Of a DNA stretch of 64,000 bases, positions 1-10,830 are shown piece by piece. Position 1 is the stretch's first letter; each line of letters opens with the position of its first letter. Source of the DNA: Tolypeutes matacus (taxonomy: Eukaryota > Chordata > Mammalia > Cingulata > Chlamyphoridae). The stretch is from contig JAKSZT010053764.1 of assembly GCA_026826555.1 (NCBI GenBank), positions 14,705,302 through 14,769,301 of the forward strand, given 5' to 3'. The position numbers and the translations under genes are program-made. The notes under the pieces were generated by a model. The model was given only the letters and a program-made list of their open reading frames with translations, made no database searches and was not told the origin of the DNA.

Positions 1-264
1 TAAATGATATTGCAATATACAGATGACATGTCATGTCTTGTAGTGTGGGTCTGTGTATTGTCAGCTCTTGGCCTTACCCAAGTTGGCTTTGCATGTACTC
101 CCTCACACCAACCACAGAGGTGGTCAGGAAAGCAGGGGATCTGGAGAACAGAATGTGTGTGTGCAAGTGACTGTGCAGCTGGGCCAGGGTCACGTTCCAA
201 TGCTAATAGTCAGAGAAGACGAAGGATCATCCATTGTTTTCTCCCTTGTCCAAGTCAGAAGCGA

Positions 265-370
265 CTTGAGTGATCACCTAGGCCACTGTCCCATTTTAAA
301 GAGAAGGAAACTGACCCTGAACAATGAAATGACTTCCACAAAGTCACAACTCATCAAGAGTTGGCTATAA
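265..370 (+). repeat. MIR fragment
   Basis: The sequence shows the MIR core signature: a degraded version of 'cccattttaaagagaaggaaactga' followed by 'aatgaaatgacttccacaaagtcaca'. In MIR this corresponds to the 'gaggaaactgaggc...taagtaacttgcccaaggtcaca' region. It is old and diverged. Confidence 0.6.
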
Positions 371-2829
371 TTAATTTTGCATTTCATAATCCAGCAGTGC
401 AAGATTTTGAGCAAATGAATAATACCTGAAGAGGATTATAAAATAGGGGATTAAAAAGGACAACCAGGAAGGAGTGAAGACAAACCAAAGAATTTGTGAG
501 AATATGATTTGTCAAACAGTGTCAGTTAATATGTTAAATTCAGAAGCAGAGGGGTTACTGAAGTATACATGTACAAATGAAGTAATCCAGAATTTCCTCA
601 AAGTTGAAAATGTGTTCCTAAGCATAGCAATAAAATGCAAGCAACTCCATTCTATAAATACTCTTTGTGTAAGCTACCGCTTCTATTTCTGTTAGCTTAA
701 CATGTCCTTTCTTTCAGATTTAATGTGAATGTCTAAGTTTAAGCAATCATATTCATAACAGACTGTTTTAGGAAGAAGAAGATGTAATTACTACCAGCAT
801 ATTTCAATGAAGACTAGTCTGTCACAAATGTTAGACAGATAAATAAGATGGTTGAGGAGAGTATAATGAATTAATCTATGTGCCCAACATTATTTCCCTT
901 TAAAGGGAAGCCAGAAATTTTATAAACTCCCTAGATGATTCTTGTGTTGTCAAAAGACTGTCAAATTGAAATTATCTTAAGGTGAAATTAAGGAGAATTT
1001 TTGCTGTTTGTAGTTTCCCAGACAATAAGCTTTTATCCAAACAAGAGCTTTTAATCCATAAAGGCTTGAAAACACATTAAAGAAGGGTGGTGAATTTAAC
1101 TTTACTGATCATATTCATGCTTAGAGTGCCTGGCTCAGAATTACATTGAGGATTATATCTTGCCTTTTTTTCTGATAGTTAATGAACCACTGAAGTAGGA
1201 ATCTCTCTGTTCTTTTCACGCTGGATATTACTCTTTCTTTGGAGCTTGATTCTTGCTAACATCTGACTTGGTTAATAAATGCTTATGTCAATTAATATTT
1301 CAATGGTGATACGATTTTTTTTATAATTTACCAAAAATGTTACAAGGTTTGTTAGCATTCTCTCATTTACTTTCCTTGAAACAGACACCCAGTTTTGAAC
1401 TGATGTAGATTTGTGTAATGGTACTTGGGAACCAAAATCATGCCAAAGAAGGGGTATCTCAGTGTTTATGCATCTGAAAGTGGAAATCCATGTAAGTGAT
1501 GCTGGAGCCAGAAAAGCTAAGCTATTTATAAGTTAAACCGAGAGAGGAAGAAGTAGCACTTCAGGGATGACATTGTGAAAAGAGGAAGATAAAAAATAAA
1601 AGATGGCCTTGCCAGCAGTTGTAAACATTTGTCACTAACAATAAATTAATGATACATAAGATGTGGTTTCTATTTTTTGGCAAGTCAATATGCTGCCATG
1701 TGTTCTCAAACAAACAATCAAGGCATGCACGTACACTTAAAGCTTGCATGTATATTAAAAAAAAAAAAACCCTGGGAGGATAGACAATAAATAGATGGGA
1801 ATGTGGTTTCCAGGTGTGGGATGGTGCAAAGGATTTGAAATTATGGTCTTGTATCTTTTTTATTTCTTAAACTTCATCCAGCCAGGGGTGTGTTATGCAA
1901 AACATAACAAACATGCTAATTCTTATTACTGCTAACCATACACATTTTGTTTTATCACGTAAATCACTGATCCTTTCCCTTTAAAATAAATCTCAAAAAC
2001 GAGGATATACAAGACTATGTAAAGTCATAGTCTATCTCACTGGGAAAATGAGGCCTCTTCCAAGGACAATACAGAAGATGTACCAACCTCTATGCTGGTT
2101 CATGATGAGGCAGCCCAAGGGAGGGAAGGCACAGCCACTGAAGGGAAAGGGAAATGAAAGGTTCTGCGATGGGGTAGGATAGGGTGGGAGAGCACACAGG
2201 CTTATGTGTACACAAGACAAGAAGAAAAGCCAAACTGAATAAATGAGTGCTAAAGAAACCTGAGGATTGAGGGGTGTTAGGATGAGCTACAACTGTGATG
2301 TCAGGTCTGCATTTGCAATTAGGCTCAATTTAAATGTTTGTGGGTTGAGACATGAGCCGCCTGAAGGGTAAATATGACTCATTAATATTGGTGGCCATAT
2401 TGTCATGTTGAAGTAATTCTAAGGCAAACATACACTATCTTATCAAGTGAGTCAGAATTAAGTAATGGGATGTGTATGTGCAAGGGTTGGGGGTAGGTGC
2501 AGGACGTATCCATTTAAAGATGAAGATGAAGTGCCTGATTATCACTGACCATGCACATTCTGAAATATGGGATGTTTATTCTCACACTATGGCATGGCGC
2601 CTTCCACTCAGGGTCTCTTCCATTCTGTGAGAGAAAACAAAGGGGTCACCTACCTATGCTACGCAAATGAGGGTCTTGGGGTGACCCAAAATAGCAGCAA
2701 TGTCCCTAGGTGGGAAAAGCCGATCAAAGGGAAGAAAACCTATCATGGCCAATTCTGAACTCTATAAACTTGGTCCTGAAAACCCAGGGTCCTTCCAATG
2801 TTCCTGATCTCAATGATGATACCACCTTC
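371..2829. other. Intron with no recognised element
   Basis: This is AT-rich intronic DNA. I see no exon, no SINE and no clear LINE match. The only simple features are a 12-A run near 1759-1770 and short T runs. The small ORFs are short and featureless. Confidence 0.6.
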
Positions 2830-2973
2830 CATTTGGGGCCGAGCAAGCCAGAACCCTGGAGGTCGTCATTGACACCTTCTTCCTCAGCCCCCGTATCAAT
2901 CCATCACCAGGTCATCTTAATTCTACCCCCAAATGTCTTTCAGATCCTTCCACTGCTCCTGTCTTAGTCCAAG
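2830..2973 (+). repeat. L2 fragment, 5' piece split by a solo LTR
   Basis: The segment reads like the L2 3' portion ('catccaatcagtcacc...tctacctccaaatatctc...cttagtcc' in diverged form). It continues in the same orientation after the LTR at 3615, so one L2 copy was interrupted. Confidence 0.65.
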
Positions 2974-3614
2974 TGTAACAACCTAAAGTTCTTTTATAAA
3001 TCTCAAAAAGGAAAAAATTATGTTTTTAACTAATCCATTCCTGTGGGTTTGAAACCCTTTCAACTGGACTATGTCAGTGAGGTGTGACTCAGGTTGAGTC
3101 TCTGCCCTTTTGCTGGGTCTGATAAAAATGAAGACACATAGAGAAAGAGAAAGACAAAGGAAAAGAGAGCTCCGCCATTTCTGATCCAACCATGTGAGAG
3201 AGGACTAGAGGTTTGCTTAAGCACAAAGCCCCCAAGAGGCTGGGCCCATAGAGCAGCTCACGAGGAGATGAGCCATATGCCTGATAGCTTGCAGTTGAAC
3301 TTTGGAAGAAAGCAGAGCAGCCTAGATTGATAGAGGAGGCCCGGAAAGAGACAAGTCTTATTCTTGGTGCTCACAGCTGAGCTTTGGGAGAAGGTAGATT
3401 CTAGAGGGGAAGGCAGGGACCTAGGCAGAGATTGAAGGCCATCTTGCTTCACCACATGGCAGCTGACTTTGGTGAGAAAGCATCTCTAATGGTGCCTCAG
3501 TGTGGACTTTTCATGGCCTTGGAACTTTAAGCTTTTATACCAAATAAATCCCCATTTTAAAAGCCAACCCATTTCTGATACTTTGCATACACAGTCTTTT
3601 GGCAAACTAAAACA
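2974..3614 (+). repeat. Solo LTR (ERVL/MaLR-like), TG...CA with 5-bp TSD
   Basis: A 641-bp unit starts TGTAACAACC and ends AACTAAAACA, flanked by the perfect 5-bp duplication CCAAG (2969-2973 and 3615-3619). It sits inside an L2 that resumes on the other side. The 3' part has LTR-like features: 'ttcatggccttggaac', a polyadenylation-like AATAAA near 3544, and 'agccaaccca...ggcaaactaaaaca', the usual end of MaLR/ERVL-type LTRs. No internal retroviral sequence is present, so it is a solo LTR left by recombination. Confidence 0.8.
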
Positions 3615-4195
3615 CCAAGCTACAACCATTTTTCCTCTGATCTATTGCAATGCTCTCCTAAGTGGCCTCTTAGCATCACTATGGCCCATTCTCCAATTCA
3701 TTTTCTTCACTATAGCCAAAGAAAATGCCTTATAACAAATCTGTTCATGATAGCTTCTACTTAAGATCATTAATGTCTTGCCCATGTTCTTAGAATAAAG
3801 ACCTGACCTATAACATGGCCTAGATGACCCCATTGGTCTGGTACTTTTCTTCTTCTCTAGGCTCATCATCCTCCACCTCCTCCAACAGATATGCTTGCCT
3901 TCTTTCAGCAACTGAGCAAGCCAAGTGCCTCTGTACAATGCTTTCCCTGGACTACTCTCCCTCTGCTCTTTGTCTAGTTAACTCATTCTGCAGATCTTGG
4001 CTCAAGTTGCACTGGTTACCCATGTAGATAAGAGTTTTTTTCTTAAATTACAAGCTCATATAAGATTGTACTGTCTCTCACCCACTAGACTACAGAATCC
4101 ATGAGAGTAGAAACCATTTCAATTTTATTTATCAGCATCATATCCCCAAGGCCCAGCACAATGTTTGCCTGTAGTACGTGCTCACTGTATAAAAT
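3615..4195 (+). repeat. L2 fragment, 3' piece reaching the L2 end
   Basis: This continues the L2 of 2830-2973. It includes 'ctattgcaatgctctcctaagtggcctc', then 'cactagactacagaatccatgagagtag', and 'ccccaaggcccagcacaatg...gtagtacgtgctcactg'. That is the characteristic L2 3' terminus in plus orientation. Confidence 0.8.
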
Positions 4196-6220
4196 TTTTG
4201 GCAAGGATACCACTTATAGAGGAATAAGATATCCTTTGACTAGAGAATCCATATATCACTATATACAGGTAACCAGATGAAGTTTATCAAAGGTCTGGCC
4301 CTGAGGGAATTTCTTGTCTACAAGAGAAGGGCCTTCTGGAAAAGTAACACCTTACACATTCATAAAAGCCCCTCACTTTTAGAGAAGAAAGAGGATTTGA
4401 GCATCATGCGCTGTTTCTCCATCCTCATTAGACTTCTTCTGGAGGGAACCCACTCTTAGACATTAGTTAGATATTTCCTCTTCCAACTTCATGCATATTA
4501 AAAGCAAAACACAACTCAAATCAAAATGACCAAACACAAAACCCTATAGAAATATAATAAATAGCACAGGTTGGAGTCTTAGCATAAATAATATAGGGAA
4601 GGAGGTTTTATTAGTATTAAAATATTTTAAAACTGTAAGAAAATTTCACACATAATACATAAATCATTTAAAATTCCTCGACCATGGTGCGGAAAAAACA
4701 CTTAGAAGAAGCAAAGCTATAGGGCTTAATGTAGCCACGTGCAGCCTCAGCCTAAGACTGCTCACACATCAAGATAGTCTCATTATAATCATATCTCATT
4801 ATAATAGCTCACCAATGTCAATGGTGCTCACATCCACATTCTTTCAACAGTTCTCTTATAGTCCCATTTCACAGGGCTCCAGATAGTGGCTAATTAGAAT
4901 GGAAGGAGTAAACTCTTGTTGGTTTTTAGACAGTCATTTTTTTTTTAATGGTATGAATCAGATAACTTGCTTTAGAAGATTTAATTGTATCCTTTTCTCT
5001 CAGAAATGAGGAAATAATAATAAAGTAATCATTGGATCATATTATTCTTAATTAAAGGTTAGAAAGAGTAAATATCAGGTATATTTTAGAAATAATAACA
5101 AAAGAAATATATCTTAATATCTATACTGTTGGAAATACACATACTTTTAGCTCCCATCCTCCTTTTTACTAAGTTGTTAGTCGCAAATCTGTAAAAGACA
5201 TCTTTTTCAGGCACAAATTATACCAACTTTAATAATTGGTTGAACATCCCACTCTGATCTGAAAAACCATGTATATAATATTTATTCAACATACTTGTTC
5301 AATAATATCTCATTTAGATCAAGTTAAATATTCTATAAGAATAAGCATAAATTTTTCTAATGGGACTGGATAAAATATCCAAAGCATAGCAGACTTTCAA
5401 ACATAATATCCTCCACTTTATATAGAAGGTGTAAAAATCAGCTGATGTAGCGTAATTGATTTGCAGAAACATAAACAATCAACAAATATTATAGCAGGTG
5501 ACAGCTTCCAAGTTTTTCACTTAACTTCTTAGAACAGAACACTCTGACTGTACAAAAGATCAGAAATTAAAGGGAAAAATCCACTTACTCCATTCTCCCT
5601 CCATATCATTCTTCTCTCTTTACTCACATACTGACATCAAAATATAATTTATTTAGTAATATGAAAGGCAAGTTTTATTAATGGTTCCCTGGCACTCATG
5701 AAAATCAGTTAACCTCTTTCAAACAAGGTACAGAAAGGAAATAAAATGAAAGCCATGCCACTCATCAATAGGTAGATAGTACTGACTTCTACTAGGTATA
5801 CTTATCAAACAATAATCTAAGTTCATTCTATTACCAAAATAATTTAAACCCCATGGACAAATAGGACTATAAACTCTTCATTGACTTATGGGCCCTATAT
5901 CTTCTGCAAAATGTCACAAATTTATGTGCTATATCCTGGTGTGTTAGCACCTGGGGTTGGATGGAGGTGAAAGAGAATGTAAAATGGCTTGTAAACAGGC
6001 AGCTCCCTTTTGACTGTTTGCCTCAGGAAGTTCATACTGACAGTATGAAATCTGTCTGACAGCATGAAACTGTTCATACAGTTTCAGAAACTGTATGAAC
6101 GTCATGCTTACAAAATGTTCTAAAGGAAGAATAAACGCTCGAAAATTTAATGCATGAAACACACATATAGGAACCTGATTATGCCACAATCAGTAGCCAC
6201 AGTACTAAATTTGAGATAAA
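4196..6220. other. Intron with no recognised element
   Basis: This is AT-rich sequence with no exon or repeat that I can identify. It contains the hairpin listed separately at 6072-6100. Confidence 0.6.
6072..6100. repeat. Perfect 13-bp inverted repeat with 3-nt loop
   Basis: GTTCATACAGTTT (6072-6084) is followed by CAG and then the exact reverse complement AAACTGTATGAAC (6088-6100). The flanks GCATGA and GTCATGC extend weaker dyad symmetry. No transposon terminal repeats are evident around it. Confidence 0.85.
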
Positions 6221-6238
6221 AAAGAAGTCAGAGGAGGG

Positions 6239-6312
6239 GAGTAGATGTAGCTCAGTGTATGAGCACTGGCTTCCTGGGTTCAATGCCCAGTACCTCCTTT
6301 AAAAAAAAAGAA
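6239..6312 (+). mobile_element. Short DAS-type SINE (tRNA-like monomer) with TSD
   Basis: A tRNA-like head carries an A box (TAGCTCAGTG) and a B box (GGTTCAATGCC), then CAGTACCTCC and an A-rich tail. It is bounded by an 18-bp perfect TSD, AAAGAAGTCAGAGGAGGG, at 6221-6238 and 6313-6330. This is the short form of the armadillo DAS SINE. Confidence 0.92.
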
Positions 6313-6330
6313 AAAGAAGTCAGAGGAGGG

Positions 6331-6839
6331 AAAGATTGAAAAGTTTGAAACTATATCATATACAGCTAATGTATCATTTTAATTTAAAGAGGAAAAGAAG
6401 GGTCAATCATGAGCACTGGAATTCTGATATTATAATGTAAAATGACAGAGACACCTGGCCATTTATTTACCAAATAAGAGTTCTCATTATGTTTATATTT
6501 TCTATCAAAAAGTTGATTCAGCCCTACCCTGAGATTTCAAACTATGCCACTGTTAGTCATAGTTTTGTGCTGGATATTCAGGGGGAGCCTGCTCAGACCA
6601 CTGAAGACGTTTCCCAACAGTCCTGCTCTTGGGAGAACACAAGTGCCAGCAGCTGCATTAATATCAGAGGTTCCTTAGTTCTTGCTTTATGACAGATTTT
6701 TCATCCTCATAGCAGTGGAACAGTACATAATTCACTTCATATGAATGGTGGTTTTAAATCTTTTTTAGAAATAGAGACCTTCTTGTTTTAAAGAAATCCT
6801 ATGTGGATGCCAAAATGCAAAGAGCCTGGGTAGCCCTAG
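6331..6839. other. Intron with no recognised element
   Basis: No repeat or exon was identified here. A short frame at 6489-6692 is open but resembles nothing I know. Confidence 0.55.
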
Positions 6840-7240
6840 AGACCACTTACTGAGACACAGAATTTCCTGAGATGGGAGCTGGGGAGCCAGTTCTGTGCCT
6901 CCTGCCACCGCCTCAGAGCTCCTAGAAACATGGGATGGTCCTATCTATGACCCCAATGGTAACAAAGGGACAGGCTTAGTGGGGCAGCTCAAAGATGGGG
7001 CTGTGTGAGTGTGGAGGGTCCTGGCTGACCGAGGGCTCCACAGAGGGCTCCGTGGATCCATGCTGGGCTGCCCCTCATCTGGCAGCCCCTGCAGCAAGAC
7101 CCAGGATGGCCCAGGTCCCTGCACCTGGAGTACCTGCCATCTCAGTTGGCCTCAGCAGCAACTCCTCACTCAGCTGTACCCTGCTGAGATGGGCCCTGTC
7201 CCAGGCAAGGCATTTTGGTAAAGGTGTTTTGCTCTAAGGA
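6840..7240. other. GC-rich island of unknown origin
   Basis: About 400 bp is clearly richer in G and C than the surrounding intron and is open in two overlapping plus frames (6995-7237 and 7009-7221). A separate plus frame upstream can be read as TWDGPIYDPNGNKGTGLVG before a stop. There is no polyadenylation tail or TSD that I could see. It may be a decayed processed pseudogene or an unlisted repeat. I do not recognise the parent. Confidence 0.4.
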
Positions 7241-7388
7241 CAAAATACTCTCCCTAAAAAGGACATGAAATTTACAATATAAATTTGGACTCAAATTTTA
7301 AAACAATTCTTGACATTGACTATGTCAAAGTAATTGTCAAAGGTATGAGAGAAAAACAAAATTACTACCTGAATATGTGATGACTATT

Positions 7389-7651
7389 TTTTAGTAAAAT
7401 ACTTAATTTTTTAAAAAAGATTTATTTTATTTATTTATCCCCCACCCCCCCCCTTGCTGCTTGTGCTCGCTGTGTTCATTTGCTGTGAGTTTTTCTGTGT
7501 CTGCTTGTCTCCCTTTGTTATGTTATCTTGCTGCGCCAGCTTACCACGCCGTGTGGGCCGGCTTGTCTTCCCTAGGAGGCCCTGGGAATCGAACCCGGGA
7601 CCGCCCATATGGTAAACGGGAGCCCAACCATTTGAGCCACATCCTCTTCCC
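7389..7651 (-). mobile_element. Long DAS-type SINE, antisense, with TSD
   Basis: On the minus strand a tRNA-like head (AGGATGTGGCTCAAATGG, B box GGTTCGATTCCC, read in reverse near 7577-7640) is followed by the longer DAS body and an A-rich tail at 7389-7440. The TSD TGTGATGACTATT is present at 7376-7388 and 7652-7664. Confidence 0.92.
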
Positions 7652-7664
7652 TGTGATGACTATT

Positions 7665-8344
7665 AATATTAATTTATTTAGTCTTTCATTGAACATTTAT
7701 TACCCACTTACTGTAAGCCTGAGAACTAGGTATATAGTAAAACCCAGAAAGTCACAGTCCCCGTTTTCAAGAAGCTTAAAGTTTAGTGGATACCATATAT
7801 CAAACTCTGATAAGAGCTATGGCAAACAAAAAATGGAAAGTTTGGAATTTCTTTTTTTAAGTGAGTACTTCATTTATCTCCATTGTATTGCTAACATAAA
7901 AGAGAGAGAGAGAGAAAAGCCTCCCTTTTATTTCTTCCTCACTTCCTTCTTTCTATGGAAAAGCAAAATAAAAACAAACAAAAACAAAAAAAAAAAACAT
8001 GTTCTGGTGTGAAACATGATCTTGGAAACATTTTTTAAAAGTACAAAGCATTTTTAGGTCTAAGTATATTTATCATATTTAAGATCTCTTAGCAGAGAAA
8101 ACCACTGTTTCACCTGGTATTTTCTATTCTTTTCTTATATAGATACAGAAATAATAACTTGGAAATCAAATTTTTGAAGACCTATACAATGTGCATTTCT
8201 AAAATACCCAATGTTAGGTAGACCTGCAAACGAGCTGTCCACATGGCTTTATAGAAGTTCAGAATATTAAGAGAAAACAGCTTCTATGGACTCTTAACAC
8301 CTCCCCTCTGCAGTTTAATTTTGACAGACTTAATAACTCAAGAA
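7665..8344. other. Intron, no gene; short GA and A-rich simple stretches
   Basis: It contains a (GA)n tract near 7900-7917 and an A-rich stretch near 7965-7999. No exon or named repeat was recognised. Confidence 0.55.
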
Positions 8345-8550
8345 GGAAAAAGGAACCACATTTTTGGAGTAACTAATATGTGCCCAGTGCTGCACTATGA
8401 TGATTGTAGACATTCTCTCATTTAATCCTTACAGCAATTCAGCAAGTTAGGCTATAGGTTTTCCAATTTTAGATGAGGAAACTAAGGCTCAGAGAAGTTA
8501 AGTAACTCACTCAGGACTATGGTCTGGTAACTACAAAGCTCTTTTGCTGA
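8345..8550 (+). repeat. MIR
   Basis: This is a good MIR match: 'atgtgcccagtgctgcac', 'ctctcatttaatccttacagcaattc', 'agatgaggaaactaaggctcagag' and 'aagtaactcactcagg' occur in the consensus order, plus orientation. Confidence 0.88.
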
Positions 8551-8924
8551 CTTCATTGCCAGAAGAATAACAATTCAGGAGTAGATTTAGGAAAGAATCC
8601 TTCATATAGCTTTTCAAATTGTAATTAAAATATTTTCTATATGATTTTATCCATTTTGCCATGTAAAAACAGTGTACTCTGCCACAAATGATCACTGGTA
8701 AAGACACTAGTTGAGCTTCACTTATGAAGCTTCAGCAAGAATGACCAGGGCCACAAAGAGGATAACAGTGGAAGTAAAAAAAATTAGGGTACATGGAGTT
8801 TGGTTTTGGACACACTGCCTTTTGGCAAGCCAGGTGATATGTCCAAGAGACAGTAAGGTGTCTGAAGCTCAGGAGACAGATCAAAGTCACTTATCCACAA
8901 TGACCAATCTGAAAATGAAATTAA

Positions 8925-10315
8925 GAAAATAATTCCATTCACAATAGCATTAAAAAGAATTTAAAAACTGAGAAATAAAATTTAAAAGCAGTGCAAAATA
9001 GAAACTACAAAACACCGCTGAGATGAACGAAAGATCTAAATGAATAGAGACACATATACCATATTCATGGTTTGGAAGACTCAATATCATTAAGGTGGCA
9101 ATTTCCTCAAATTCATCTATAAATACATTGTAATCCCTACCATATCTCAATCGCTGTTGAGATATGACAAGCTGATCATAAAATTTATACGGAAATGCAA
9201 AGGGCCTAGAACTAAAACGATTTTAGAAGTGAAGAACAAAGTTGGAATAATAATATTATGATACTTCAAAATTTACTAAAAAGCTACAGTAATCAAGACA
9301 ATGTAGTATTGGTATAAGGATAAATATAAAGATCAACAGAAAAGAATATAGACTCCAGAAATAAAATCTTACATTTATGGTTGATTGATTTTTGACAAAG
9401 GTGCCAAGGCAATTCAGTGGGGAAATGACAATTTTTTTCAAGAAATTGTGCTGAAACAACTGGATATCCATATGCAAATAAACAAATAAAATGAATCTAG
9501 ACTCTTACCTCACACCATACACAAACATTAACTCAAATGGATCACAGATCTAAATACAAGGCCTAAAACTATACAACTTCTGGAAGAACATATAGGAAAA
9601 AATACTTGTGACCTTGGGTTAGACAAATATTTCTTAAGATCTGACCCCGAAATCATGATCCATTAAGAACAAATTGATAAATTAGGCTTCTTCAAAATAC
9701 ACTATTAAAATGAAGGAAAAAAAAAAAAACACAACAAGAAACTGGGAGAAAATATTTGCAAACTATATATATGATAACAGATTCATAGACAGAATATATT
9801 TAAAAAAACTCTTGCAACTCAACATAATTTTAAAAATTAGTAAAAGATTTAAATAGATTTTTACCAAAGAATAAATATAAACAGCCAATAAGCACTTGAA
9901 AAGATGCTCAAAATCATTAGTAATCATTAGGAAAATACAAATTAAAACAGTAAGATGCCACTCCACACCCACTAGAATTGATAGAATTAAGAGAATTGAC
10001 AAAACCAGGTATTGGCCAGGACTAACCTTATATATTGCTGGTGGAATGCAAAATGGTTCAGTCACTTTGGAAAACAGTTCAGCAGTTTCTTATAAAGTCA
10101 AGCATATACATATCATACAACTCAGTTTTCTCACTCCTAGGTATTTACTTAAGAGAAATAAAAACACTTGTCCACAAAAAGACCTGTAAGCAAATGTTCA
10201 TAGGAGCATTATTTATATTAAGCCCAAACTGAAAACAATCCAACTAGCAAATGGATAAACAAAGTATGTCATATTTATACAACAGAATACTACTCAGAGA
10301 AAAAAAAATTCAAAA
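8925..10315 (+). mobile_element. LINE-1 fragment: ORF2 C-terminus and 3' region
   Basis: It contains decayed L1 ORF2 landmarks in plus orientation: 'aactacaaaacaccgctgagatgaa', 'gaaatgcaaagggcctagaa', 'agctacagtaatcaagacaatgtagtattgg', and 'gattgatttttgacaaaggtgcc'. These are followed by the post-ORF2 segment 'ggtggaatgcaaaatggttcag'. The end (10285-10315) looks rearranged: an ORF2-type phrase ('tatctagaatatataaagaactc', about 10330-10370) follows the tail. The coding frame is broken throughout. Confidence 0.85.
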
Positions 10316-10519
10316 TATATATCCAACAAAGGACTTGTATCTAGAATATATAAAGAACTCGTACAACTGAGTCACCTAGCACATATCACTCCTCCTTCAT
10401 GTGCCCTCCTCAAAGTGTGCATACCACGATTGCTTCCATATCTGAACTTACTCTCTATAATCTTTATTTGGTATTTTTCTTGTGAAATCAACTGTAGGGG
10501 ATGTGGCAAGGTAAGGGAC

Positions 10520-10753
10520 ATCAATCTGGAGGAGATGTAACACAAACAGGATGGGGAGAGACTTCACAAGGCTGAGGTGTCCTCAATGGAAAGAAGTCTC
10601 TTGGTCAACCTGCTGTCTGCCACCATAATCTCTGCAGGTCCACCTGACTTGAAAACCCAAAGCACCTAAAATCTAGGAGATAAAAGAGATCCAAAAATGC
10701 CTCTCAGGAAACCATGGCATAGAATGTTTCTGGGAATAACTTTTTTCTTAGTC
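10520..10753. repeat. Unnamed repeat, copy A (left of the mariner)
   Basis: This segment aligns by eye to 15115-15360: 'gtcaacctgctgtctgc', 'tgcaggtccacctgacttgaaaa', 'cacctaaaatctaggag', 'gatccaaaaatgcctc', 'ccatggcatagaatg', 'ttttttcttagtc'. It resumes at 12285 after the mariner ('attttattttgcctccagaacac'). The family is not recognised. Confidence 0.75.
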
Positions 10754-10830
10754 TTAGGTTGGTGCAAAAGGAATTGTGGTTTCGGACCATGAATTTCAAA
10801 TCATTGTAACTAGGCTCAAACACATCTTTA

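Noticed and set aside
7461..8012. 183-codon plus-strand open frame, the longest in the window
   Set aside because: Its first third is an antisense DAS SINE and the rest is A/T-rich intron with simple repeats. No domain or conservation is visible.
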